NCBI GenBank assembly: GCA_019421385.1
Contig: JAHZFK010000006.1
Location: 24,965-88,964 of the forward strand
Source of the DNA: Clostridiales bacterium
GTDB taxonomy: Bacteria; Bacillota; Clostridia; Oscillospirales; Butyricicoccaceae
Length of the DNA stretch: 64,000 bases
Direction of reading: 5' to 3'
Below are positions 8,292 through 16,350 of the stretch, piece after piece. Below the pieces are notes generated by a model. That model was given only the letters and a program-made list of their open reading frames with translations. It searched no databases and was not told the DNA's origin. Every line of letters begins with the position of its first letter. Position 1 is the first letter of the stretch. The position numbers and the translations under genes are program-made.

Positions 8292-9586
8292 CCCGACGGC
8301 AGGCGGCGTTTATCCGGTCGGACGCATTCGAAACGCTGTTCGGCGGCGCGGCAGGCGGCGGCAAAAGCCACGGGCAGCTGCTCGATGCGCTACGCTTTGC
8401 CGTGTGCTACCCCGGCTCGCGGCAGCTGATGCTGCGGCGCACCATGCCGGAACTGGAACGCTCGCTTGTGCCTGCGTCGCTGCGGCTGTTTCCGCAATCG
8501 GTCGCCAGCTACAAGGTCAGCGACCACCTGTGGCAGTTCAAAAACGGTTCGGTGCTGGAATTCGGCTACTGCGATGCGGAAAGCGACGTGACCAAGTACC
8601 AAAGTGCGGAATACGATGTGCTGCGCTTTGATGAACTGACCCACTTCACCGAAAGCCAGTTCACCTATCTGATCTCACGCGTGCGCGGGGCAAACCCGTT
8701 TCCCAAACAGGTCAAATCGACGACCAATCCGGGTGGCGTGGGACACCAATGGGTCAAGGCACGGTACATCGACCCGATGCCGCCCGGCACCGAAACCGAG
8801 TTCGACGGCGGTTCGCGGCTGTTCCTGCCCGCGCGGCTCAAAGACAACCCCTTCCTGCGCCGTGCGGATGCGGGATACGAAAAGCGGCTGCGGCTGCTGT
8901 CTGTACGCGACCGGCGGGCACTGCTCGACGGCGTGTGGGAGCTGGACGAGGGGCGGTACTTCAGCGAATTCAGCCCCGATCTGCATGTTGTCAAACCGCA
9001 TGTCATCCCGCGGGACTGGCGGCGGTATCTGACGATCGACTACGGTCTGGACATGCTGGCGGCACTCTGGATCGCGCAAAGCCCGGACGGATACAGCATC
9101 GTATACAGAGAGTTATATCAATCCGGTTTGATTATCTCCGAAGCCGCAGCGTCGATTCTGGCGTGCGAACTGTCCGGCGAGCACATCGACTGCCGTCTGG
9201 CGCCGCCCGACCTGTGGAACCGACGGCAGGAAACCGGCAAAAGCGCGGTCGAACTGTTTGCGGACTGCGGACTGGATTTCGACAAAAGCTGCAACGAGCG
9301 TGTCGCCGGTTGGCTGGCGCTGCATGAACTGCTCGCCCCGCACAAGGACGAACAGGGACAGCCGCGCCCGCGGCTGACCATCTTCGACACTTGCCGCAAC
9401 CTGATCCGCACGCTGCCCGCTTTGCAGCACGATGCACGCAATCCGTCCGACGTGGCGAACACGCCGCACGAACTGACCCATGCGCCCGACGCGCTGCGCG
9501 GCTACGCCGCAACTGTGTACGAGCCGCCCGCACCCGCACAGCCCACCATGTACGACTGCGAAATCGGCGCATTTCTCGCCTATTAA
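8288..9586 (+). CDS. Phage terminase large subunit
   Basis: 432 aa, starting at GTG 8288, which overlaps the preceding stop. It is the ATP-driven motor and headful/cos nuclease that packages DNA through the portal. Walker A is FGGAAGGGKS (residues 17-26), Walker B is VLRFDELTHF near residue 117, and the coupling region is TTNPGGVGHQW near residue 150. The RNase H-like nuclease domain begins near residue 240 with LTIDYGLDMLAALWIA, giving a first metal-binding Asp. Motor and nuclease halves both look intact, which argues against simple decay. Confidence 0.93.
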   Translation: MTRRQAAFIRSDAFETLFGGAAGGGKSHGQLLDALRFAVCYPGSRQLMLRRTMPELERSLVPASLRLFPQSVASYKVSDHLWQFKNGSVLEFGYCDAESDVTKYQSAEYDVLRFDELTHFTESQFTYLISRVRGANPFPKQVKSTTNPGGVGHQWVKARYIDPMPPGTETEFDGGSRLFLPARLKDNPFLRRADAGYEKRLRLLSVRDRRALLDGVWELDEGRYFSEFSPDLHVVKPHVIPRDWRRYLTIDYGLDMLAALWIAQSPDGYSIVYRELYQSGLIISEAAASILACELSGEHIDCRLAPPDLWNRRQETGKSAVELFADCGLDFDKSCNERVAGWLALHELLAPHKDEQGQPRPRLTIFDTCRNLIRTLPALQHDARNPSDVANTPHELTHAPDALRGYAATVYEPPAPAQPTMYDCEIGAFLAY

Positions 9587-9599
9587 AAGGAGGAACCCA

Positions 9600-9794
9600 A
9601 TGACCATTTTACTTTATTGCATCGGCGCGGCACTGCTGGTGCTGACCGGCGCGGTCGTGTCCGGCGGCCTGCGGCTGCCGCAGCGTCCCGCAAAGGGCGA
9701 CAATGACACGCCCACGTCTGCGGATGATGCGCTCAGCCGCGATCTGGCTGCGCTGATGGCATACGGACGGGAGGACAGCGGCGATGAAATTTGA
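9600..9794 (+). CDS. Small single-span membrane protein in the packaging module
   Basis: 64 aa, start ATG 9600 behind AAAAGGAGGAACCCA. Residues 3-24 (TILLYCIGAALLVLTGAVVS) form one membrane helix; the rest is a polar, acidic tail ending YGREDSGDEI. The end overlaps the portal start by 11 nt, so the two are probably translationally coupled. I do not recognise a family. A holin-like, spanin-like or membrane-anchoring role is conceivable, but nothing in the sequence decides it. Confidence 0.7.
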   Translation: MTILLYCIGAALLVLTGAVVSGGLRLPQRPAKGDNDTPTSADDALSRDLAALMAYGREDSGDEI

Positions 9795-11346
9795 TCCGTC
9801 CCCCACCGCCATCTGGCGCAAATACGAGCGCGACCGCGACTACAAGCGCTCGATCGGTCTGTACGACCGCGTGCGCCGCAACGAGGCGTTTTACCTCGGC
9901 CGACAGTGGGAGGGGCTGCGCGTGCAGTCGCTCGACCCGCTGATTTTCAACGTGCTGCGCCGCTGCGTCAACCTGTTTGTGTCCATGCTGGTCTCGGACG
10001 ATGTGGCGGTACGCGCGCAGCCGTTCGACATGGACGGCGAAGGCCGCAAAACCGCCCGCGTGCTGGAACGTGCATTCGCATCGGCCATCGAACGGTCGGG
10101 CGTAAAAGCCCTTGGGCGACCGCTGCTGAAAAACGCCTGTGTCGACGGCGACGCATGTTTCTACATGCACTTTGACCCCGCGCTCGAAACCGGACAGGCG
10201 GTCAAGGGCGATATCGTCGCTGAGCTGATTGATTCCACCAATGTCTGCTTCGGCAACCCGGCCTGCGACGAGGTGCAGCGCCAGCCCTATCTGATTCTCG
10301 CCATGCGCCGCGACGTGGACGAGGTGCGCAAGGAAGCGCGGGACAATGGCCTGTCCGCGGCAGAAGCGGAGGCAATTGTGCCGGACGACAACGAGGACTA
10401 TCTGCGCTACCGCCTGAACGGCGAAAACGACCGCGTGACCGTGCTGCTGCACATGCGCAGAACGGAAAACGGCATTGCGTTCACCAAAACCACCCGCACC
10501 GCGACCGTCATGCGCGAAAAGGTGCTGCCCTACCGCTATTATCCGGTCACGCACCTGTGCTGGAACCGTGTGCGCGGTTCGTGTCACGGCGAAAGCCCGC
10601 TGACCGAAGCCATTCCCAACCAAATTGCCATCAACAAGCTGTATTCGATGTATGTGCAGTGCATCAAGCAGGTGGCCTTCCCCAAAATCATCTACGACAT
10701 GACCCGTTTCCCGAATGGGTGGTCGAATGATGTCGGCAAGGCGGTCGGTATGCGCGGCAACCCCAACGAAGCGATTGCGACCGCGTTCAAGGCGCCCGAT
10801 ATCTCCTCACAGGTGCTGGCGCTGCTCAAGCAGATGATGAATGACACCGCCGAACTGATGGGCGCGAGCGAAGCGGCGCTCGGTACGGTCAAGCCGGACA
10901 ACACTTCGGCTATTGTAGCGGTGCAGAACGCAACCGCCGCCCCGCTCGAGCTGACCAAGATGGAGTTTTACCGCTTCACCGAGGACTGGGCGCGCATCTT
11001 CCTCGACCTGATGGGCGCGCACTATGGCGTGCGAACGATTGTGGTCGCAGACGAGCCGGGCGAAACGCCCTACCGGCAGAGCTTCGACTTTTCCCAGCTT
11101 GCCGGACAGGATCTTCGCTTGCAGGTGGATGTGGGCGCGGCAAGCTACTGGTCGGAAATCATGCAGACCACGACCAACGATCATCTGCTCGAGAGCGGCG
11201 TCATCACCGACCCGCTGATCTATCTGGAAAACGTGCCTGATTATCAGGTGCGCGGCAAAAACGACCTGCTGCACGCACTCCGCATGCAGCGACAGCAGCA
11301 AAAGGAGGCAAATACAAATGCAAACCAGACAGAAAACAACCAGTAA
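9784..11346 (+). CDS. Phage portal protein
   Basis: 520 aa, start ATG 9784 behind GGGAGGACAGCGGCG. The dodecameric portal forms the DNA channel at one capsid vertex and docks the terminase. Typical features are the N-terminal RNEAFYLGRQWEG with FNVLRRCVNLFVSMLVSDD, the central ESPLTEAIPNQIAINKLYSM, and a C-terminal Gln-rich tail (RMQRQQQKEANTNANQ). The length and layout resemble podovirus (P22-type) portals. The last 29 nt overlap the next gene. Confidence 0.9.
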   Translation: MKFDPSPTAIWRKYERDRDYKRSIGLYDRVRRNEAFYLGRQWEGLRVQSLDPLIFNVLRRCVNLFVSMLVSDDVAVRAQPFDMDGEGRKTARVLERAFASAIERSGVKALGRPLLKNACVDGDACFYMHFDPALETGQAVKGDIVAELIDSTNVCFGNPACDEVQRQPYLILAMRRDVDEVRKEARDNGLSAAEAEAIVPDDNEDYLRYRLNGENDRVTVLLHMRRTENGIAFTKTTRTATVMREKVLPYRYYPVTHLCWNRVRGSCHGESPLTEAIPNQIAINKLYSMYVQCIKQVAFPKIIYDMTRFPNGWSNDVGKAVGMRGNPNEAIATAFKAPDISSQVLALLKQMMNDTAELMGASEAALGTVKPDNTSAIVAVQNATAAPLELTKMEFYRFTEDWARIFLDLMGAHYGVRTIVVADEPGETPYRQSFDFSQLAGQDLRLQVDVGAASYWSEIMQTTTNDHLLESGVITDPLIYLENVPDYQVRGKNDLLHALRMQRQQQKEANTNANQTENNQ

Positions 11347-11857
11347 CCTGGCTGCCGTGCCGACACAAGCCACGCAGAATGCAGCAGCCACCCCAGCAGT
11401 AGACCCGTTCGCGCAGGGCACGGCTGCACAGAACACGGGCGACCCGACGGCGCAGGGCAGTCAGCAGACCTTTCCCGTCCCGGTGGACGGCGAGATGCGC
11501 CAGCTGACACTGGAGGAGCTGATTCAGGCGGCAAGCCTTGGTCTGTCCAAGCAGAACGCCTACATCCGCCGCAACCGCGCGGCAAACGGTATGCCCAACG
11601 GACAGATCTATGCTGCGTTCGTCGAGGAATATCCGGATGTGCGCCCGGACGAGATCCCGCCGCAGGTGTGGGAATGGGCGCAGCAGGAAGGCTCACTCGT
11701 CTCAGCCTACCGCAAGTGGGAGATCCTGACGCTCAAGGACGAACTGGCCGCGCTCGAAATGAACCAGAAGAACCGCCGCGCAGCGGTCGGCCCGGCGCAG
11801 TCGGATGGCGAACCTGCGGGCGTTGATCCTGTCACCCTCGCGCTGCTGGGCAAGTAA
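11318..11857 (+). CDS. Scaffolding-like capsid assembly protein
   Basis: 179 aa, start ATG 11318 behind AAAGGAGGCAAATACAA inside the portal frame. It lies between portal and coat, the usual place for scaffold. The N-terminal 55 residues are low complexity (Ala, Gln, Thr). The middle has VDGEMRQLTLEELIQAASLG and the C-terminal third is helical (AYRKWEILTLKDELAALEMN). Scaffolds guide coat assembly and are then lost or cleaved. The call rests on position, composition and helicity, since scaffolds diverge quickly. Confidence 0.65.
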   Translation: MQTRQKTTSNLAAVPTQATQNAAATPAVDPFAQGTAAQNTGDPTAQGSQQTFPVPVDGEMRQLTLEELIQAASLGLSKQNAYIRRNRAANGMPNGQIYAAFVEEYPDVRPDEIPPQVWEWAQQEGSLVSAYRKWEILTLKDELAALEMNQKNRRAAVGPAQSDGEPAGVDPVTLALLGK

Positions 11858-11888
11858 ACAAATCGTATAATCAGGAGGTATTATACTT

Positions 11889-12920
11889 ATGGCTATCAAT
11901 CTTGCAACCAAATATTCTGACCAGATCGCAGAAGTATTCACCCGCGCATCCTTTATTAAGGGCAAGACCGCTGAGACGTTCGACCTGACCGGCGTAAAGA
12001 CCCTCAAGGTGTATACGCCCATCACCGTGGAAGAGGTCGACTACGACCGCGACGGCGGCCTCAAGCGCTACGGCGATGTGACCGAGATGCAGGACGTGGT
12101 ACAGGAGTTGACCATGACGCAGGACAAGGCGTTCACGCTGACGATCGACAAGGGCAACAACCTTGACCAGAACCTCGTCAAGAACGCAGCGGACATGCTG
12201 CGCCTGCAGCTGAACGAAAAGTCTACCCCGGCGGCGGACAAGTATGCGTTCCAGCGCTTTGTCACCATGGCGGGCACGCTGGCGCAAAGCGAAAAGCCGA
12301 CCAAGAGTAACATCATCTCCAAGATCGCAGACGCTTCGCAGGCGCTCGACGATGCGCTGGTGCCGGACGACAACCGTTACCTGTACCTGACCAGCGAAAT
12401 GTACAAGCTGGTCTGCACCTCGGATGAGTTCGCGGGCGTTGACGTGCTCGCACGCCAGTCCATCGCCAAGGGCGTATGCGGCGAGGTGTTCGGCATGAAC
12501 GTCGTGCGCGTACCGAAGTCCTACCTGCCCGAAAATGTCTATTTCCTCGTCACGCACAAGGATGCGGTGCTCATGCCGTACAAGATCGCGGACGCGAAGG
12601 TGCATGAGGACCCGGTCGGCGTGTCCGGCGCACTGATCGAAGGCCGTCACTATTACGACGCCTATGTGCTGGGTGCCAAGTGCGGCGGCGTATATGCGCT
12701 GGTGGCATCCGGTTCGATTTCCGCCGCGCCGAGCATTTCCGGCAAAAAGATCACCGGCACCGGCACGATCCGCTACACGCTGGACGGCTCGGACCCGCGC
12801 TACTCGGATTCCGCCAAGGATTATGTGGCAGAAACCGAACTGACCGCTGAGGAGGGCTGCCAGATCCGCGCCTTTGCGACCGAAGAGACCAAATATCCGT
12901 CCCCCGTGGCCGCAGGCTGA
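11889..12920 (+). CDS. Major capsid protein with C-terminal chitobiase-like domain
   Basis: 343 aa, start ATG 11889 behind TCAGGAGGTATTATACTT, the best ribosome-binding site of the module. Residues 1-275 look like a P22/HK97-fold coat protein: MAINLATKYSDQIAEVFTRA, TLKVYTPITVEEVDYDRDGG, and late YLTSEMYKLVCTSDEFAGVD and VTHKDAVLMPYKIADAKVHE. Residues 277-343 are an added domain whose TIRYTLDGSDPRYS matches the IYYTLDGSxP signature of the chitobiase/beta-hexosaminidase C-terminal family, which suggests a surface decoration that may bind carbohydrate. A 9-bp hairpin follows the stop. Confidence 0.87.
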   Translation: MAINLATKYSDQIAEVFTRASFIKGKTAETFDLTGVKTLKVYTPITVEEVDYDRDGGLKRYGDVTEMQDVVQELTMTQDKAFTLTIDKGNNLDQNLVKNAADMLRLQLNEKSTPAADKYAFQRFVTMAGTLAQSEKPTKSNIISKIADASQALDDALVPDDNRYLYLTSEMYKLVCTSDEFAGVDVLARQSIAKGVCGEVFGMNVVRVPKSYLPENVYFLVTHKDAVLMPYKIADAKVHEDPVGVSGALIEGRHYYDAYVLGAKCGGVYALVASGSISAAPSISGKKITGTGTIRYTLDGSDPRYSDSAKDYVAETELTAEEGCQIRAFATEETKYPSPVAAG

Positions 12921-12937
12921 CCCACGACCGGCTGTTT

Positions 12938-12959
12938 GGCCGCTGCTCCGGCAGCGGCC
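12938..12959 (+). repeat. Perfect hairpin between capsid and adaptor genes
   Basis: GGCCGCTGC, loop TCCG, GCAGCGGCC: nine perfect pairs 18 nt after the capsid stop. There is no U-run, so it is not an intrinsic terminator. It may stabilise or process the upstream capsid mRNA, letting the capsid be made in excess. Confidence 0.7.
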
Positions 12960-13005
12960 GCAGCCGCCGCTTTCCGGTGACCGCAACCGGAGGAAAGGAG
13001 CTTTT

Positions 13006-13374
13006 ATGACCGGAACTGAATGCTATTACGCCGCGCTGAATCTACTAAGTGAAACGCGCGATACCGGCGCGTATTACGAGCAGTTTGCGCTGGGCGCGCT
13101 CAATCAGCTGCTGACCAACAGCCTGCGCGAAATTAACGCGCTGCGCATCGCACAGCAGGAAGGACCGCTGGCTGCACCACCGCGTCTCACCACGCTGGAA
13201 GAGGATATCCCTGCGGATGATTACCTTGTCCGTGAATGCTTCCCGTATGGGCTGGCGGCGCTGCTCGTGGCAGACGACGATAAGGCCAAATTCAACTGGG
13301 CCGCTTCGGAATACGCCGAGCGCCTGCTGTGCCACTGTCCTGCGCAGCTGACCGCCGTACAGGAGATGATCTGA
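13006..13374 (+). CDS. Head-completion/adaptor-like protein
   Basis: 122 aa, start ATG 13006 behind GGAGGAAAGGAGCTTTT; an in-frame extension upstream runs through the hairpin and is unlikely. The helical protein (TECYYAALNLLSETRDTGAY, LGALNQLLTNSLREINALR, YGLAALLVADDDKAKFNWAA) sits directly after coat, where P22-type phages have the gp4-like adaptor that seals the portal after packaging. The stop overlaps the next start (TGATG). The function is assigned by position and size. Confidence 0.65.
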   Translation: MTGTECYYAALNLLSETRDTGAYYEQFALGALNQLLTNSLREINALRIAQQEGPLAAPPRLTTLEEDIPADDYLVRECFPYGLAALLVADDDKAKFNWAASEYAERLLCHCPAQLTAVQEMI

Positions 13375-15194
13375 TGCGCGCCTATCAATTCCCGCAGCCC
13401 GAAACCGTGCGCGAAACCGTCGTCAGCAGCTTCGGCGGCGTGGATTTTCGCACCCATCCGACCAAGCTGTCGCTCTCGCGCTCACCCGACATGCAGAACC
13501 TGATCTGCGACCAGAATGACTATCTGGTCAAGCGCACGGGCTGGCAGACCAAACATACCTATGACGCACCGGTTTACGGCTTGTTTCCCCTGCCGGACAG
13601 CGATGGCTGTGCGGTCCATGCGGGCAAAAAGCTGTATGTCCGCCAATCAGACGGTACGCAGACCGAGCTGTGCGCGGACATGAAGGAGGACTTTTCGCAG
13701 TCCTTCATCATGAGTGGTGTGCTCTATCTGCTTGATGGCCAGGCCTTCCGCGCCGTGCGCCGCAAAGCATCTCAGGATGGATGGGAAGCCGTGCGCGTGC
13801 AGGATATTGCCTATGTCCCGACCACCACCATTTCCGCCCAGCCGACTGGCGGCGGCACCAGCTATGAAGCAATCAATCTTCTGACCCCCAAGCGCATCAA
13901 CACCTTTCTCGGCAACGGGACTGCCACGCAGTTTCAGGTGGACGCAAGGGATTTGGACGACGCTGTGGTAACTGCGGCGGTGGGTGGACAAGCGGTAACG
14001 GTTTCATCTGTTGACCGCGCAAGCGGCGTGGTGACGCTCGCCTCTCCGCCCGCCAACGGAAACGGACTGGCAAACGTCGCCATCACCTTTTCCAAGACCA
14101 TCTCCGGCTATGCCGATAAGATCAACCATTGCCGTTTCGCCGGCCTGTACGGCGGCAAAAACGATACCCGTGTGTTTCTCGCGGGCAATCCGGGTGAGCC
14201 TGCCTCCGACTGGCAGAGCGGCCTGTACGATCCGACTTACTTCCCCGATACCGGCTATACCCGCATGGGCACGGACGCCTCTGCCATCGTCGGCTATCTC
14301 AAGCAGTACGAAAGCCAGCTCATCGTCAAGTCGGGCGTCGCGCAGGAATCCGCCAGCTACCGTCGTACCTTTACCCTCGCCGACGACGGCACAGCGCTCT
14401 ATCCGCTGACGCAAGGCGCACAGGGCGAAGGCGCAGTCTGTTCGCGCAGCTTTGCCACCCTCAATGACCTACCGATATTCCTGTCGGCTCACGGTGTGCA
14501 GGGCGTATTCGGCACAAGCGTTGCCGAGCAGCGCACCATCCGCTCCATCTCGGACGCGATCACGCCGCGTTTGCAGGCCGAACCCGGTCTGGAAAACGCC
14601 TGCGCGATTGTATTTGAGGGCAAATACTATCTGGTGGTCAACGATCATGTGTATATTGCGGATGGCACGCTTGCCGACACCGATGGCAGCCCCGCATGGT
14701 TTTACTGGACTAACGTGCCCGCGCAGTGTCTGGCTGTTTTGGACAACGAACTGTGGTTCGGCACGGCAGACGGCAGGCTATGCCGCTTTCGGCAGGCGGA
14801 AGAGGATGAAGCCTATTGCGACGACGATGCTGCCATCGACGCTTACTGGCGCACCCCTACCCTGCCGCTCGGCGACTGGGGACGAGGCAAGACCGTGCGC
14901 GACGTGATCCCCACGCTGATGCCGCACTCGCGCTCGGGCGCGACCGTGCAGTACGAAAGCGAGGACGGCAAGGTGCTTGCGCTCTCACGCAACATGGATC
15001 TGTTTTCCTTCAAAACACTGGATTTCTCTCGCTTTTCCTTCCGCTGCATTCCGGGTGCGCTGAGTTACCGCACCCGCTACCGCCAGCACCGCATGCCGCT
15101 GCTCGCTGTACGCATCGGCAATGACCGTCCGGACGAACCGTTTGGCCTGCTGGCGCTCACCATCCGGTGGACGCTCGGACAAACCATCATCTAA
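13374..15194 (+). CDS. Phage hub/tail-stabilisation-like structural protein
   Basis: 606 aa, start ATG 13374 behind AGGAGATGATCTG, overlapping the adaptor stop. The beta-rich protein begins FPQPETVRETVVSSFGGVDF and THPTKLSLSRSPDMQNLICD, a pattern seen in phage neck/hub proteins that list mapped structural positions. Middle blocks such as GLFPLPDSDGCAVHAGKKLY and IVFEGKYYLVVNDHVYIADG look like propeller blades. In P22 order this slot is gp10, the hub between adaptor and needle. I infer a neck or short-tail component; no enzymatic motif is visible. Confidence 0.6.
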   Translation: MRAYQFPQPETVRETVVSSFGGVDFRTHPTKLSLSRSPDMQNLICDQNDYLVKRTGWQTKHTYDAPVYGLFPLPDSDGCAVHAGKKLYVRQSDGTQTELCADMKEDFSQSFIMSGVLYLLDGQAFRAVRRKASQDGWEAVRVQDIAYVPTTTISAQPTGGGTSYEAINLLTPKRINTFLGNGTATQFQVDARDLDDAVVTAAVGGQAVTVSSVDRASGVVTLASPPANGNGLANVAITFSKTISGYADKINHCRFAGLYGGKNDTRVFLAGNPGEPASDWQSGLYDPTYFPDTGYTRMGTDASAIVGYLKQYESQLIVKSGVAQESASYRRTFTLADDGTALYPLTQGAQGEGAVCSRSFATLNDLPIFLSAHGVQGVFGTSVAEQRTIRSISDAITPRLQAEPGLENACAIVFEGKYYLVVNDHVYIADGTLADTDGSPAWFYWTNVPAQCLAVLDNELWFGTADGRLCRFRQAEEDEAYCDDDAAIDAYWRTPTLPLGDWGRGKTVRDVIPTLMPHSRSGATVQYESEDGKVLALSRNMDLFSFKTLDFSRFSFRCIPGALSYRTRYRQHRMPLLAVRIGNDRPDEPFGLLALTIRWTLGQTII

Positions 15195-15209
15195 GAAAGG
15201 AGGATTCGG

Positions 15210-16124
15210 ATGGCATCCAATTACAGAGCGGACTTTGACTATGCCGAGGCGATTGCGAACACGCAGGACGCTGACGAACGGCAGCAGCTGCTGGCCGAAC
15301 GCCAGAATAAAATCGAAGCCGAAGGGCTGGCAGGCAAGGTCGCATCCAACGATGCCGTTTCCACTTGGAACGGCTCTTATCGCCCCTATTCGGTTTCCAG
15401 TACGGAACGCGGTGGCAACGAGGTCAGCCGACTGTATGACGCAGCGGAGGCCGCGCGTCTCCAGCGTTTGGAGGCGGCACGCACGCGCATCCAGCAGCAG
15501 CTTAAAAACAACCTGTCCGCGATTGAAACCGATTACACGGCCAGCATGACGCAGACCGATATCAATGCGCGCCAATCCGTGATTTCCAACGAGGAGAAGC
15601 TCGCGGCGCTCGGGCTGAATATGGGCGCACGGGGCGCTGCGGCGACCTCGGGCGCGGCCGAAACCAGCCGCATCGCCATCGACAATCAGTACCGCAGCGA
15701 TCTGAACGCACTCGGTCAGGCGCGGCTGACCGCACGCGCCGCAGCACAGGACAGCGCCTCCGCGCAAGAAGCCGCTTTGGAGAATGAGTATTTCACCGCA
15801 GCGGAAAACGCTGCACTCCAACAGGCACAGTCCGCACTGACGCAGTTCAATGCCGACCGCGATTACAGTTTGTCTGTCGCTGGACTGACGGGCTTCCTGA
15901 ACGGCACACCTACGCTGGCCTATAGGGACTATGCTTCCGGTCTGACCAGTCAGGCGCAGGCAACGGCCTATGAACAGGCGTTCAACCGTTGGAAGACTAC
16001 CGGCTATGTGCAGTCAGGTGACGCTGCCATTCTCGGCGTACCCGCCGGCACGCCGACCGCGGATGTGAGCTACAAAAACGCCAGCCTTGCCTTGCAGCAA
16101 TGGAAGGCCGGATATTGGTATTAA
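15210..16124 (+). CDS. Coiled-coil phage structural or ejection-like protein
   Basis: 304 aa, start ATG 15210 behind AAAGGAGGATTCGG. The central region is Ala/Gln-rich helix (EAARLQRLEAARTRIQQQLK, later ARAAAQDSASAQEAALENEY) and is likely coiled coil. The C-terminal part has FLNGTPTLAYRDYASGLTSQ and ends QQWKAGYWY. In podoviruses this position holds internal or ejection proteins that form a conduit into the host. No lytic domain is visible. It is the last gene before the terminator, so the needle, tailspike and larger ejection proteins are missing. Confidence 0.55.
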   Translation: MASNYRADFDYAEAIANTQDADERQQLLAERQNKIEAEGLAGKVASNDAVSTWNGSYRPYSVSSTERGGNEVSRLYDAAEAARLQRLEAARTRIQQQLKNNLSAIETDYTASMTQTDINARQSVISNEEKLAALGLNMGARGAAATSGAAETSRIAIDNQYRSDLNALGQARLTARAAAQDSASAQEAALENEYFTAAENAALQQAQSALTQFNADRDYSLSVAGLTGFLNGTPTLAYRDYASGLTSQAQATAYEQAFNRWKTTGYVQSGDAAILGVPAGTPTADVSYKNASLALQQWKAGYWY

Positions 16125-16143
16125 AATACATTTTTATGCATAA

Positions 16144-16180
16144 AAAGCCGGTCTCTACTATCAAAGCAGAGACCGGCCTT
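16144..16180. terminator. Terminator at the end of the phage module
   Basis: GCCGGTCTCT (16147-16156) pairs with AGAGACCGGC (16168-16177), ten perfect pairs, 20 nt after the last phage gene. The plus side ends CTTTG (weak U-run); the minus side ends in TTTTTAT. It can work in both directions and insulates the module from the host neighbourhood. Confidence 0.7.
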
Positions 16181-16215
16181 TGAAAGAAATGAAGGTATGG
16201 GCTAAATAATTGGAT

Positions 16216-16257
16216 ATTTGGTGCAAAAATTGTCTATTATCATGTGACGCACCAAAT
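16216..16257. repeat. 9-bp inverted repeat, operator-like
   Basis: ATTTGGTGC (16216-16224) and GCACCAAAT (16249-16257) are perfect inverted copies 24 bp apart, in the AT-rich gap between the phage module and enolase. They could be paired regulator sites or a relic of the insertion border. No further copy was noticed. Confidence 0.4.
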
Positions 16258-16315
16258 GCATGTTTTTGTATAAATACATATTAGCACACCCCCATTCTCA
16301 GGTCAATACTTTTCC

Positions 16316-16344
16316 TTGACAAATACTAGTATTTTTTCTTATAT
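16316..16344 (+). promoter_or_regulatory. Strong plus-strand promoter with a palindromic spacer
   Basis: TTGACA (16316-16321), 17-nt spacer, TTATAT (16339-16344). The spacer starts with the perfect 14-bp palindrome AAATACTAGTATTT (16321-16334), placed where a repressor would block polymerase. It points at the bidirectional enolase terminator about 110 bp away, with no ORF between. Confidence 0.5.
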
Positions 16345-16350
16345 GTTCCA

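Larger units (their letters stand above)
8002..16180 (+). mobile_element. Podovirus-like head/neck gene module (partial or domesticated prophage)
   Basis: Nine plus-strand genes, tightly packed and often overlapping, in the canonical order small terminase, large terminase, (membrane protein), portal, scaffold, coat, adaptor, hub, coiled-coil protein. All frames are open. The block interrupts a minus-strand host neighbourhood (HAD hydrolase to the left, enolase to the right). No integrase, repressor, replication, lysis, tail-fibre or tape-measure gene is present, and I saw no direct repeat that could be an attachment site at either edge. Base composition resembles the host. It is either a defective prophage kept intact or a domesticated capsid module. 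Confidence 0.85.
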
